A stretch of 64,000 nt of DNA, from positions 62,001-126,000 of the forward strand of contig CADCXA010000044.1 of assembly GCA_902806565.1 (NCBI GenBank). The letters run 5' to 3'. Each line of letters opens with the position of its first letter. Within the stretch, counting starts at the first letter, position 1. Of the stretch, positions 23,751-38,330 are shown piece by piece. The stretch is from Hypoxylon rubiginosum (Eukaryota; Ascomycota; Sordariomycetes; Xylariales; Hypoxylaceae). Made by a program: the position numbers and the translations under genes. A model generated the notes under the pieces. The model had not been told where the DNA came from, made no database searches, and saw only the letters and a list, made by a program, of their open reading frames with translations.

Positions 23751-24436
23751 TAATTTATTATATTTATATTTTAAACTTATTGTTTTTTTTTATAGTAAAA
23801 ATAAAATAATAAATATTATTTACTAGTTAAAATTTAAATAAAAAATATAGTTATTTATTAATATTATTTTATTAATAAACTTAAATAATTATTATAATAT
23901 TATAATAAAAAAATATTTAATATTATTTATTAATTAGATTTATTAATAGTTATTAAACGGTAAAATCTTATAATTAAATATAATAAATAATTTATTTTTA
24001 AAAGTTTTTAAAATATAAAAATTATATTTATTTTTATATATTTATAATATATTAATATTTTTTTTTACCGTTAAATATTAATAATTATTAATAATAATAA
24101 TATAAATAATATAAATTATTTTATAGTTAATATTAAAAATTATATTAAAATAATTTAAAAAGTTAAAATTAAATAATAATTTTATTTTTAAGTATTTTAA
24201 ATAATATATATTAAGTTTATATTATAATTATATATATAAATTATATAATAATAACTTATAAATTAAATAATATAATTTATTAATATTATTTATTTTTAAA
24301 TATATATAAATAATAAAAAATTATATTTATTATAATATAAATAAAATTATAAGGATTTATTTATATAAGTTATTTAAATATTTAAGTAATAAATTATTTT
24401 AAAACTTAAAATATTAATAATTTATTATTTACTTAT

Positions 24437-24629
24437 ATCAAGTCTTCGTTATTTCATTAGTCAAGCCACAAATCCACGAGCCAATCAAATGCTTAGAATC
24501 GCCCCGCACTTTCGCATTCTTTTCGCTCTCACGCTTCGGCCTTTGCTTCAATTATGATGCAACCAGTGTCAAAAGGCCATGCAAAACGCGCTCTATCGAA
24601 CGGTATAAATTATTAAGGTTTTTATAAAG
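24437..24629 (+). repeat. 190-bp dispersed repeat, copy C (diverged, not RIP-mutated)
   Basis: Aligns along its length with 5811-6000: TTATTTCATTAGT, CCAATCAAATGCTTAGAATC, GCCCCGCACTTT and GCAAAACG are shared. Differences include transversions and indels, so it is a diverged family member and not simply a RIP product. It forms the left part of the only normal-composition island in the AT block. Confidence 0.75.
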
Positions 24630-24714
24630 GATTCGAATTGATATTACGCTTCAAAAAAAGATGAATTGGACGTGCGTTGCGCAGTGGCTAATGTGGCTAA
24701 TCACGTGCCTGGCG

Positions 24715-24925
24715 CACACTGAAAGCCCCGATAAGGGATAAGACCGATAGCCACGAAAAGCTCCGATAAGAGATAAGACAAATAGCCACGAAAAGCTCCG
24801 ATAAGGGGTAAGACCAATACCCCTAAAAGCCACAGATAGCCACAGATAGCCACAAATAACTCCGATAACCACGATAGCCCCCGATACCACCGATACAGCC
24901 GATATCGCCGATATCTCCGATAATA
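24715..24925. repeat. GATA-rich minisatellite in an unmutated island
   Basis: Three copies of a 35-bp unit (GAAAAGCTCCGATAAG, then GATAAGAC-AATAGCCAC), then AGCCACAGAT repeats, then CCGATA/CGATAT repeats. GATA appears more than a dozen times in about 200 bp, several as GATAAG. It ends abruptly in A+T-only sequence. The open minus-strand frame here is a by-product of the repeat. Confidence 0.75.
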
Positions 24926-24971
24926 TAAAATTAAAATTTTTATAAAAATTAAAAATAAAAATTAAAAAATA

Positions 24972-25012
24972 ATAAAATATATAAAATATATAAAATATAT
25001 AAAATATATAAA
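24972..25012. repeat. 9-bp tandem repeat
   Basis: AAAATATAT repeated four times in a row at the right edge of the island. Confidence 0.7.
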
Positions 25013-25428
25013 TAAAAAATAAATTATAATAAAAATAAAAATATAATATAAAATAATATAAAATATAATAAAAATAAAAATAAAAATATAATATAAAATA
25101 AAAAATAATAATATAAATAATAATAAAAATTTAAATATAAAATTAAAAATATATAAAATAATATAAAATAAAATATATAATATATTAAATATATATATAA
25201 ATATAAATAAAATTTAATAAAAAATAATATAAAAAATAATAAAAAATAATATAAAAATTTAATATAAAATAATAATAATAAAAATAAAAAAATAAAATAT
25301 AAATATATTTAAAAAATAAGTGATAAAAAAAATATATATATATTAAAAATATAATATAATATAAAAAAAATATAAAAAAATAAAATAAATATAAAGAAAT
25401 ATAAAAATATATAAAAATATAAAATAAA

Positions 25429-27330
25429 TTAAAATAAAAATAAAAACATAATATAAAATAAAATAAATAAATTTAAAAAAAAAGATTTAAATTTTTAATA
25501 TAATATATATAATTAATTAAATTATAAATTAATAAGTTAATTAAATATTTAAAATTATTTTATATTATTAAATTTTTTTTATTTTTATATTTTAATTTTC
25601 CTTTTAATTATTATATAATAAAAAATAAAAAACTATATATAAAACATATTTTTTTAAGTAATATAAATTATTAATAATATAAAAAATAAAAATAAAATAT
25701 AAATAAATATATAAAATATAAAATTAAAATAAAATAAATTAATAACTTATAAAATTAAAATATAGAAATTATTAAATAATAATAAAAAATATATTTAAAT
25801 AAATAAAATAAATAATAAAATAAAATTAAAATTAAAATATAATATAAAATAAAAAATAATAATTTTTAAAATAATAAAATAAAAATATAAATATATATAA
25901 AAATTAAATTATAAAAACATTAAAAATATATAAAATATAAAGTATTTAAAATATATTATTATAAAAAATAAATTAAAATAAAATAAAAATATATTATAAA
26001 ATAAAATATATTAATTTTAAAATAAAAAAATTTAAATATTTAATATAATATAAATAATAATAAAAATAAACTTAAATATTTAAAATTTATAATTTTTTAA
26101 ATTTTTATATAATTTTATATATTTATAATAATAAATATTTTAATATATTTAATATATAATATTATTTATAAATTTAAGTTTTTATTTTTAATTTTAAATA
26201 TATAATAATTTATAAATTTATAAACTTTTTTTAAAATATTTTATAATTAAAAAAATAAATAAATAAATATATATATAATATAAATTAAAATAAAAATAAA
26301 AATATAATATAAAATAAAATATATAAATATTAAAATAAAAAAAATTTAAATATTTAATATAATATAAATAATTAATTAAATAATAAATTTATAAGTTAAT
26401 TAAATATTTAAAATTATATTATATTTTTTTTTCTTTTTTATAATTTAAGTTTTATTTTAATAATAATATAATAAAAATAAAAAAACTATATAAAATAAGT
26501 TTTTTAAATAATATAAATTATTAAGATTTTTTTAATATTTTTAAATTAATATTAAATTATAAAAAAAAGTTAATTATATATATATTATATAATAATTAAT
26601 ATAATTAATTTTATATTTAATATATATTAAATATTTTAATAAAAAATAAAATTAATAATTATAAAAATTATATATAAATATAATATATTATAATAAAAAT
26701 AAAAATAAATTTAATATAAAATAAAATAAATTAATTTATATATATAAAATAAAAATAAAAATAATAATATATAAAATATATATAAATATAAAAAAAATTA
26801 AAAATTAAAAATTAAAAATTAAAAATTAAAAATTAAAAATTAAAAATTAAAAATTAAAAATTAAAAATTAAAAATTAAAAATTAAAAATTAAAAATTAAA
26901 AATTAAAAATTAAAAATTAAAAATTAAAAATTAAAAATTAAAAATTAAAAATTAAAAATTAAAAATTAAAAATTAAAACTTAAAAATTAAAAATTAAAAA
27001 TTAAAAATTAAAAATTAAAAATTAAAAATTAAAAATTAAAAATAAAAAATAAAAAATAAAAAATAAGAAATAAAAAATAAAAAATAAAAAATAATAAATA
27101 AAAAATTAAAAATAAAAAATAAAAATTAAAAATTAAATATTAATAATATTAAAAATAATAAATATTAAAATATAAATATATATAAAAATGAATTATAAAA
27201 ACATTAAAAATATATAAAATATAAAATATATTATAATATAAAATAAATAAAAATAATAAAAATAATATATTATAAAATAAATTATATAAATTTTATATTA
27301 AAGAAATTTAAATATTTTATAATTAAAAAT
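25429..27330. repeat. Degenerate long direct repeats
   Basis: A block of about 250 bp at 25429-25690 recurs at 26285-26525 (same order of TTAATATAATATA, AATTAATTAAAT, TAAGTTAATTAAATATTTAA and a later AAACTATAT element). Shorter parts recur near 25970-26100 and 27235-27330. Another shared stretch (TATAAAAACATTAAAAATAT) lies at about 25910 and 27190. Looks like a decayed tandem or nested array. Confidence 0.55.
26796..27041. repeat. (TTAAAAA)n heptanucleotide satellite, about 35 copies
   Basis: Near-perfect 7-bp unit for about 246 bp with one C variant near 26979, continuing as imperfect ATAAAAA units to about 27115. The homogeneity contrasts with the degenerate surroundings, pointing to recent expansion after mutation of the block. 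Confidence 0.9.
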
Positions 27331-28699
27331 ATAAATATATAAATATATATATAATATATATATAAAATATAAAATATAATAGTTTTATTATTTATTAATT
27401 AAATTAAATAAAAATAAAATACGTTTTTTTTAAATTAATATAAAGAATTTATAAAATTAAAATTTTAAAAACTTTTAAAAGTTTAAATATAAAACTTTAA
27501 ATTAAATTTAAATTTATATTAAGTTAAAATTAATATATAATACTATAAATAATATATAAAAACTTATTATAAAATATTTTAAATATAAAAACTTTAAGTT
27601 AAAATTAAAAGTTTTAAAATATTAGTTTTTAAATTTTAATAATTTATTATTTAAAATTAATATAAAAAGTTATAATTAAATTTATAATTATATATAAATA
27701 AAGAAACTTTAAAAGATTAATATAAAATTAAAATATATATTTATAAATAAAATCTTAAAATTTAAAAAATAATATTATAATATTTATATTAATTAAAATT
27801 TAATTTAAAAAAATAATAAAATTTAAATATAAATTCCTTTATATTTTAATTTTTAATTTTTAATTTAATATTTTATAAAATAATAATAAAAAATAAATTA
27901 TAAAAGTTTAAAATTATAAACATATTTATAAATATATAAAATAATTATATAAAAATAAATAATATAAAATATAATTAATATTAATATTATTTATATATTT
28001 AAACTTAATATAAATTTAAATTTATATTTTTATAAAATTTTTATATATTTTTTTAAACCTTAAAATATTAATTTATAAATAAATATATAATTAATATATA
28101 ATTTTAAAAATAAATAAAAATAAAAAACTTTATAAATTAATTTATTATATTATATAAAAAAAACTTTTTTTTTTAATTTTATAAAAAGGTTAAATATTAA
28201 TATTTATAAAAATATATAAATATATTAATAATATTTTATTAATAAATTATATATTTATAAAAATAATAAAAAATATTTTAATTTAAATTTAACTTATAAA
28301 ATATTAAAAATTTAAAAATTAATTTTTTAAAAACTATATATTTTAATAATAATATTATATATATTTTATATATATATATATTTTAAATTTATTTATAAAT
28401 AAAGTTTTAAAGTTTTATAAAATTATATAAAACTTTTATAAAATATTAAATTTAAAAATATTTAAAATTTAAAAAAAAAACCATTTTAAATTTAAATTTA
28501 TAAATAATATTAAATAAAATAAAATTAAATACTAAATATAAAAAATAAATAATAAATATATATAATATAAATAATATAAAATAAAAATATAATAATAATA
28601 ATAAAATAATTTTTTTTAAAAATAAAATTAATAAATATTTATAAATATTTATTTAAAAATATTATTAAATAAAATATTATTTTTAAAAAAACATATTAG

Positions 28700-28720
28700 T
28701 TACTCGCGAAGCGAGTAACT
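28700..28720. repeat. CpG-bearing perfect palindrome
   Basis: Arms GTTACTCGC and GCGAGTAAC around a GAA loop, 9 perfect pairs, in sequence otherwise almost free of G and C. Its C bases sit in CT and CG context, so it resists RIP-type loss. Confidence 0.7.
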
Positions 28721-29985
28721 TTAAAAACTAGTATATAAATAAGTTATATAATATATAAATAAATATTTTTTAATATTATTTTAATTTTTTATTTTTTATT
28801 TTAATATTTACTTTTTATTAATATATTTTTTATTAATATAAAATATAAAATAAATTTAAAAGAAAAATTTATAGTTACCGTGTTTTTTAATAATAATAAT
28901 AATATATTTAATTAAATCCGAAAAGTTATTTATATTTTTTATTTTAAATATAATTTATTATATATATTAATTATTTTACACGTTACTAATAATAATAAAT
29001 TTTATTATTTATTATTTTATAAAATTTATATAATTATTATTAAAAATATTTAAAATAATATTAAAAATATATAAGAACTATATTTTTTTTTTATTAATTA
29101 AATTATTTCTTATTTATTAATATTTTAAAATAATTTAATTAATATTAAGATTTATTATTTTTACGTTTCTTATAAAAGTTATATAAATATAAATTATATA
29201 TTTAAATATTATAATTAATTTTAAATATTATATATATATATTTATATTAATTATTTTTATTATAATTAACGTATTATATTTAATGATTTTTTTTAAAAAT
29301 ATTAACTTTTTTTTTATAAAAACGTATTTAAGCGATAAAAAAATATATATATTAATAATTTATTTAATTATATTAATTTTAAACTCGATTTTAATTATAG
29401 TTATTATATTTTTATATTATAATTAATAAGGCTAAAAAACGGTTATATTATATTTAAAATTATAAATTTTTAGTTATTAATTAATTAAATATATATATAT
29501 TTTATAAAAAATTTATTAAATATTATTTATATTTTTTTTTTTAACTATATATTTTTTTGTTAAAACTTTTATTATATTTAAAATAAAAATTATATTATTA
29601 TTTATTTAAAACTAAATTTTAAATAAAAAAATAAACTTTATTTAATATCGTATATTTTTTAACTATTAACTAAATATTATAATATAAATATTAAAATATA
29701 TATATTATTTTATAATTATTTCCTTTATTTAATTCCTTATATTTTAATTAAACTTTTATTTATTTGTTTTATTTAAGTTTTATTTATTAAAAAAATAATT
29801 AAAATGTTTAATAATAATACTTCCCATTAAAAATATTTTATTATTTTTTTTAAATATAAAAGTTTTTATAATAAATAATTTATATAATAAATAATAATAA
29901 TAAAATAACTTTTTAATTTTAAAATAAAAACTATTAATATTAAAAAAACTGGCTAGAAATATAATATTAATAAAATTTTATAAAA

Positions 29986-30103
29986 TATAAATAAAATTAA
30001 AAAAAAAAATATAAGTAAAATTAAAAAAAAAATACAAGTAAAATTAAAGAAAAAAATATAAATAAAATTAAAAAAAAAAATATAAATAAAATTAAAAAAA
30101 AAA
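29986..30103. repeat. 23-bp tandem repeat, 5 copies
   Basis: Unit TATAAATAAAATTAAAA plus an A run, five copies; two carry TATAAG or TACAAG variants. Confidence 0.75.
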
Positions 30104-33100
30104 TAATATTAAATATTTAAATAAATACTTAATTTATTTAATATATATTAAACAAATAAAACCTAATAATAATAATAATTTTAAGTATTTTTTTTAAAAG
30201 TATTATTATAAAAAATTAATATTTTTAATATATATTAAATAATTTAAACTTATTAATAATAATAATAATAATCTCGACTTTTTTTTTTTTAATAACTTAA
30301 ATAATAACTTTTAATTTAATTAAAAGGAAAAAACCGAGTTTAATTTTTTATATTTAAATATTAAAATCAAGCTTATATTATTTTATTTATTTATTAATTT
30401 TAATTTTATTTTAAAGTTATTTATATTTATATTTAATTTAATAAATAATAATAATTAAAATTTAAATTATTATAAAAATTATTTTATTTTAATTACTTTT
30501 TATATAGTTTTTATTAATACCAGGTTTTTTATTAATATTAAGTTTTTTATTAATATTAATTTTAAAGTTAATTATAAAATTACTTTTAAACGTGTTTATA
30601 ATAATTATATTTATTAAAAGGTTCGATTTTTTTTAATGTTTTATTTATAAAAAGTTAGGTTTTTTTTAATATATTATAATTAAAAAGATTAGATTTTTTT
30701 TTATATATTATTTTTTTATATATATAATTTATAATATTTTTTAAATAGATATTTTTATAAGAATAATATTTTATAAAATATATATATATAAATAAAAAAA
30801 AAACAATTTAATAAATTAATTTATTATTTTATATATTATTTAATAAAAATTTTAAATTAATATTTTTTTATATTTTTAAAATATAAAACCTTTTTTTATA
30901 TTATAACTTTATAATATAAAGTTAAAAACGTTTAATTAAATAATTTTTACTTATTTAAAACTTATTTTTAATACCGGTTAACTTTATAATTATAATTTAT
31001 TTAAAACTTTTATTTTTTTTATTATTTTATATATATTTTAAATTAATTTACTTTTAATATATAACATGTATTTAATTATTATATGTTTTTTTAAACCGTT
31101 ATTAAAACGCGATTTATATAATATTAATTTTAAATTATTTAATATTTATTTTATTTATTTAATTTAAATAACTATTTAATTTAAACCTTTAAATTTTATA
31201 AACTTTTATAATTATTTTTAATTAATATTATTTAAGTTTACACGGTTTATAAAATCTTTTTTTAATTTATAAAAAACATTTTTTAAAAAATTTTATTAAT
31301 TTTAAAAAATTTTTTAGTTTTATTTTAACTTTTTTATATTATAAAAATAATATTTATAATAATTATTATTATTAAATTAAAAAAGCAGCTTTATAGTTTT
31401 ATAAGTTAAAATAATAATAATTAATATACTGGTTTTTATTTATTAAATTTATTATTTTATAATATAAATTATTTTAATTTTTTTAAACTTAATTAAAAAT
31501 AAATATTAACTTTAAATTAAAATAAGTTAAATTATTTTCCGGTTTTATTTTATACGTCTGAGATTTTTTATTATATTAGCGAAAATAACAATTATTTTAT
31601 ATTAAAAAATAATAAAGATTTAATTAAATATATATAATAAGTTTTAATTAAAATTAAAAAAATAAAAATAAGTAATATTATAATTTTAATATTTAATAAT
31701 TTATATATATATTAAACTTTATTATTTTTTTAAGTAAATATTTTACTAATAATTTAATAATTTATTATTAAATAGATTTTTTCGTTAAATATATAATATA
31801 AAAACTAAGTTTATTACTATAAAAAAATTAAATTAAATAAAATATTAATTATTAATTATAAAAGTAAGTTTATATTAGTTTTTTTTAATTAATTTAAAAA
31901 TTCTAATTATTATTAGTTATTTATATATAAATATATAATATTATTTTACTTAATTATTTTAATAATATATATACCGGTTATTATTATAATAATATTAAAA
32001 ATAAATGCTTTTATTAATTTAATATATAATATATAAATACTAATAAATTTAAATGATAATAATTAACTTTTTTAATAGTTATTAATAAATATATTAAAAT
32101 AAATAACGTATTAATTAACGTTTTTATATTAATTTTAATTTTTTTTTAATATAACTTTCTATTATTAACAATTAAAAAAAGTGTAAAACTTATAATAAAA
32201 TAAAAGTTAATTAACACTTACTTATTTAAAATAATTAAAATAATTTATAGTTTATTATTTTAATTATTTAATATAATAAAAAAAATAAAACAGTTAAAAT
32301 ATAATAAGATTTTTTATTTTAAAAAGTAAAAATAAGTTAAATAATTAATTAAAAATGTTTTATATATATATTAAATATAATATTATTTATAGTATTTTCT
32401 TTTAATTATTTATTAATTTTTATAAAACTTTAAAATATATAATATTTAATAACTTATTAAATTTTATTTTTAATGTTTTTAAAACTTTTAACTTTTAAAC
32501 GAATTTAACTTTTAATATAATTATATAAAATTACTTATATATAAATATAAAAATCTTTTAATTAATATTAATTATATTAAAAAATTATTTTTATAATTTA
32601 TTTATAGTTATAATAAAATAAATTAATATTAAAAATTATTATTTAAATTATATAAATAACTAATTTTTATTATTTTAAATTAATTTAATTTTTAATAAAA
32701 TGTGTTTTATTTTATTAAATAATTTATTAAAAATCTTAACTTTTATATTATATTTATTAAATTAAATTATAATTATTTAAATATTATTATAAAAGTTTTA
32801 ATTAAAATTTAAATTATATAATATTATAATAAGAAAATTAATTTTTAATTTTAATTTAACTAATAATATTTTTTTTAGTTATAAAACTTAAATTATTTTA
32901 ATTAACATTTTTTTAATTTATTAATTATTTATTTTAATAAATTTATTTATTAAAAAGTATTTTTATTTTTTTTTAAAAATATTAAATAACAAGTTGTTAT
33001 TAATCTTTTATATAAACATATTATATATAAATAAAATAAATTTAAAAATAAAAACGTTTAAATTATATAACGTATTATTTAAGATTTTTTTTAAATAAAT

Positions 33101-34103
33101 ATAATTATAAAGATTTTTAATATTATTAAATGTTTTTATTATATTAAATAATAATATTAATTTATTGGTTTTAAAATTATAAAAAATTATTTAAAATTAT
33201 TATAAAAATTTTATATTTTTTATATTATTTTATTAAACTTTTATATTTTTTATTAAATATAACTTTTAAAACTTAAGTTATAAAAACAAATTTTATAAAT
33301 AAATGTTAATAACTTATAACTTTAATTTTTTTTTAATTATAAATAAAATTTATATAAAATCTTTTTTAAATAAAATAAATACTTTGTTAAATAAAAATTA
33401 ATTTTTTTATATATTATATAGTATTTTATAAATTATTTTAAATATATATTTATATTATATAGTAATTTTATTTTAAATAATTAACAACGTTTATTAAAAA
33501 AAATTCATTTTTATTAATTTTCTTTTAAATATTATATATTAAATTATTATTTAAAATAATAAAAATTTTAAACTATAAATAAGCGGTTTTTTTACTAAGT
33601 AATAAAAACATTATAATATTAAATAAAATTATATATAATATAACTTTTTTTTTAATTAATAATAATAGTAAAATATTAAATATAAAAAGATTTTCTTAGT
33701 TTTAACTAAGTTTTATAAATAAAAATATATAAAAAAAAATTTATTTAATAGTTATTATAATAATATTATATATAATATATTAATTATTATTTAATATTAA
33801 AAGCGTTTTATTATATAAGTTTGTTTTAATATTATAATTATAATTTAATTTTTTTTTAAATAAGCGATTAATATAAATTTTTTCTTAATTAAATTAAAAC
33901 GAAAAAAAACCTGTTTTATTTTAATTTTTTAAGTTTATAATAATTATTTTAATTAAATATAAATTATAATTTAAATAAATAATTTTAATTAAATTAAATA
34001 AGTTTTATATTTTATTAAATACTTATATTAAATTATTATATATAAACTTTTAAAACTTATTTTAAATATAAATTAAATTTTAAATATCGCTTTTTTATAA
34101 AAT

Positions 34104-34285
34104 TATTAAATAATAAAAAATTATTTTAAAAAACTTATTTAAATTTTATATATAAATTAATAACTAAAATTATAATAACTTTATTATAAAGTTATTCTAA
34201 AAAATTATAAAAATATATATAATTAAAAAATATATATTTAATATATATAATAAACCTTTTAATTAAATATATATATTATTTAATA
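34104..34285 (+). repeat. 5' LTR of the copia element
   Basis: 182 bp. Matches 39427-39608 over the full length with a small number of differences, nearly all C/T or G/A. Confidence 0.88.
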
Positions 34286-37191
34286 ATTAAAAGTTTTATT
34301 TACTTAAAAATTAAAAAGTTATATACAAATAATAATATATGATTTTTAATTAGTTAAAAACTATAAAATTATAAAATGATTATATTAATAAAATTTTTTA
34401 TAACTTAAATTTAATTAATAATAAAAAAAATAATATATTAAAAATAATAAAAAAAAAAGTTTTTTATAATAGTTTAATTAACTAAAAATAATAAAATAAA
34501 AAGTTCTAAATAAAAGTTATTAATTTAAAATTTTAAAAATATATTAATTTTATAAAAATATTAAAATAATTAAAAAAGCTATTTTAATTAAATATTAATA
34601 ATTATTTAAAAAAAGTTTAATAAATAATATAAAATTTATTAAATAATAATTTTTAAATTACGATAAATAAAAATTAAAAAAAACAAATTAAAATAAATAA
34701 AAAACCTATAAATTTAATAAAAATAATACAAAAAAATAAAACTATTTATAAAAAAAATTAAATTTTTTATAATTATAATTATAAAATTTATTAAACTTAT
34801 TAATAAATAGTTAAAAAACTAAAAAATTAAATTATTAACTTTATATTTTTAAATTATTAAAATATATATTTTAACCTAATAAACATTTTATATAAATAAT
34901 ATAAAAAACTGTTTGTTATTAATAAAATATATAATAATTAATTAAAGTTATAAATTTAAGAATAATATAAAAAAGCAGTGTAATAACTAATAAAAATATT
35001 TAAGAATTTTAAAATATAGATAATTAAATAGGAATTAATTATTATAAATATAAAAGTAAAAAACTTTATAAATATTATTAATAGTTAATTATTAATAAAG
35101 GATTTTAAAGTTATATTTAATAATGTTTTAAATAATTAAATAATTAGTTATAAATTATTAAATATTAATAAGATTAAAAGTAATATATTTAATTACTTAA
35201 ATATAATAGTTATTTTATATAAATATATATTTTTATAATTAATTTTTATATAACCTTATTTTATAAAAAAAATATTTATTACTTAATTTAATAATATAAA
35301 ATCTAATTATAATAAAGATTTAAATATTAAATTAAAAAAAAAAAAAAACATTATTTTTAAATCTTTTAATTAATTAAAACAAAATAAAAATAATAGAAAC
35401 TATAACAAATTATAAAATTAAAATAATTTAAATAAATAAACTAAGTTAATTAAAAGAAAATAAGCTAATATATCTATTAATTACTTATAAAAAATCAATA
35501 TTTTATACCTAATTTATTATAATTATTATAAAATTCTTAATTATTAATATATTATTAAAAATAAAACTCCAGAAAATTAAATCTTAAATTTTATTATAAA
35601 AATATAAAAAAATAAATATACATTTAAAAAGTTTAAAAAAAATAAGATTTTTATAATTATAAAATATAATATATTATAAAAAATTCGTATATAATATAAT
35701 GTTATTAAAACTTTTAAAAAAAATAAAATATTAGTGGGATTATAAAAACATGAATAATTGTTTATAAAAAAAAAAAAATTTTATTTTATATATTATTATT
35801 AATAGATAGGATTAATATATTTTAAAAAATTTTTTTAAAAACTTTATTAATTATTTATTTTATATAAAAAATGTTAAATTTAATAGTTAAATAAAATAAT
35901 TTTTAAATATAATAATTAGTGAATTATAATATTTATAATTTAACTATTTAAAACTAAAAACTTTTAATTATATAACTAGTTACTTTTAAAAAATAAAAAT
36001 TAAAAAGTTTAATTTAATTAAAAAAATTAATTAAATTATTATAATAAAATATAACATATATAACTATAAAAAAGTTAAAAAACTTAATTATTATAAGTGT
36101 TATAAATAATTAAATAAATTAAATAAATGTTTAGTTATTAATTTCTATAACTTAAAAATAAATTTTTAAAAATATTAATATATAATATTAATTATTAATA
36201 AATATATAAAATAAATCTAAAACTTTTATTTTAAAGATTATATTTTAAATTTAATTATTAAAATCCTAGATTAAATATTTAAAATTATTTAAAAATAATA
36301 TTAATTTAATATTAAAGTTATTAAATATAATAATAAACTAATAATAAAAAAATATATTATATAAAATTATATTTAATAAATATATTATATTAAATTTAAA
36401 CCTTTAATATTAAATATATAAAATTAAAATAAAAACATTAAATATTTAAAGGATATAATTAAATAAAAAGTTTAAATAATAAAAATAAAATTAAAACTTT
36501 TAAATTTTTTATAAATAAAAGTTTTTAAAGTTACTACTTACCTTTATAATTACACTTTTAAATATATTTTTAATTAGTAATTTTTATATAAATGTTTTTA
36601 TATTTATTTGGTTTTTAAAAATAATATAATTACCGATAAAAAATTATATTAAACTTATTTAAAAATGTATAAATATAAGGTATTTATATTTATTATAAAA
36701 ATAAAATAAAAACAAAACTAACATTAATGTTTTAATTTAAAAGTATAAATAGGTTACTTAATAAATTATAATTTTATAAATATTTATAATATTTAAATTC
36801 TTATATTAAAATAAATTATTAAAATATAAAATGTTACATTTAATAAAAATATTATATTTAACGAAGATATTTTATTTTTAAAAAATAATTTATTATATAT
36901 AATAAAAAAGAATATCTAAAATTTAATTAACTAAGTTACCACTTTATAAAACATAGAAAAAAAAACTAATTTAAAACCATCGGTTTTTAAAAAAAATAAA
37001 ATAAAAATAAAAATATTAATAAAAAATAAAAATAAATAAGATTATAAAATAAATAATAATAATAAAAAATATAATAATAAAAAAATTAAAAAATTTAATT
37101 ATTTTTATATTAAAATTATATTTATATTATATTTTACTTTTAATATTATTTTTTTATTAGTTATTTTATTATTTATTATAATAATAAAAAA

Positions 37192-37370
37192 AAAGTTAAA
37201 CACTATAAATTATACTTTTTTAAATATTAATATAAAAAAAAAATTAAATATTATAAATTACGTTTTTTTAAATATAATTAAAAAATTAAGGTTAAACGTT
37301 ATAAATCATACCTTTTATAATAAAATAAAAAAAATAAAATTAAATATTATAAATTATATTTTTTAAAATA
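37192..37370 (+). repeat. Four-copy 49-bp tandem repeat inside copia
   Basis: A unit built around TTAAATATTATAAATTA recurs at about 37192, 37241, 37290 and 37337, in the linker before the RT region. A protein-level repeat in the polyprotein is likely. Confidence 0.6.
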
Positions 37371-37879
37371 AAAATATAAAAGATATTATCTTAGTAAATT
37401 AAGTTATAGCTTTTAATATGTTTTTAAAATAAATTTAAAAAAATTTATTTACTTTTTATTTTAAAGCCACGGATTATATAATAAATTAAAAAACTATATT
37501 TAATATAAAACGTTTAATTTTAATAATAAAATTAATATATAAAAAGCTAATAAATAAAATATAAATAATATAAATAATATATTATTTATAACGTTATTTT
37601 ATAAACTAAATAAATCTAAATTTAATATTATACCTAAGATTATATAAACTTAAAAAATTATAAAAACTCTTATAAAAAAAATAAAAAATCTATAAAAAAA
37701 ATTTATTACCTCCCTTAAAAATTTATAAAAAGTTATAAAACTATATTTTAAAGTAAAAATTTAAAAAAGTTAAAAAATCATATTTAAATAACTATAAAAA
37801 GATAAACTTTTAAGTTAAATATAAATAACAAACTGTTAATAATAAATAAATTTTAAACTATATATAAATATATATATAT

Positions 37880-38330
37880 AAATTCGATAAATATAAATGG
37901 TTTATAAAATATAAAATAAAATTAATAATTTAAAAAGATTAATAAATTAAAAATAAACATTTAAACATTTATATTTTAATATTAATTAAAAGATTATTCC
38001 AAACTTTTATTATAATTATAATAAAATTTAACTTTAAATTAATTTAATATAATATAATTAATATATTTATAAACGTAAATTTAAATAAAAAAATTTATAT
38101 AAAAATACCTTTAAAATATTAAAAATACTAAATTATTTTATATTTACTAAAAACGTTATATAAATTAAAAAAATCTTTTTTATTTTAATAAAAAAAACTA
38201 ATTAAAATATTTATAAAATTAAATTTTTTAGTTGTTTTTTATAAGTTTTATTATTTTTTTAAAAATAAAATATTAATTTTCTTTTATATTAATAATATTA
38301 TCCTTATATACCAAAATTACAAGCAATAAA
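37880..38330 (+). pseudogene. Reverse transcriptase remnant of the copia element
   Basis: One plus-strand frame holds several copia RT blocks at the proper spacing: the FDKY-W-IK start block, the Phe-rich helix, the INIFINVNL block, LYKLKKS at 38159, and FYINNI. Catalytic Asp codons became Asn, and Trp/Gln codons became TAA, all as expected from G-to-A and C-to-T change. No product is possible. Confidence 0.85.

Noticed and set aside
24651..24890. 79-codon minus-strand frame
   Set aside because: It is the antisense reading of the GATA minisatellite; repeats in the protein follow the DNA unit.
26796..27041. Interstitial telomere
   Set aside because: Fungal telomeres are usually TTAGGG with a 6-bp period; this array has a 7-bp period and no trace of G runs.
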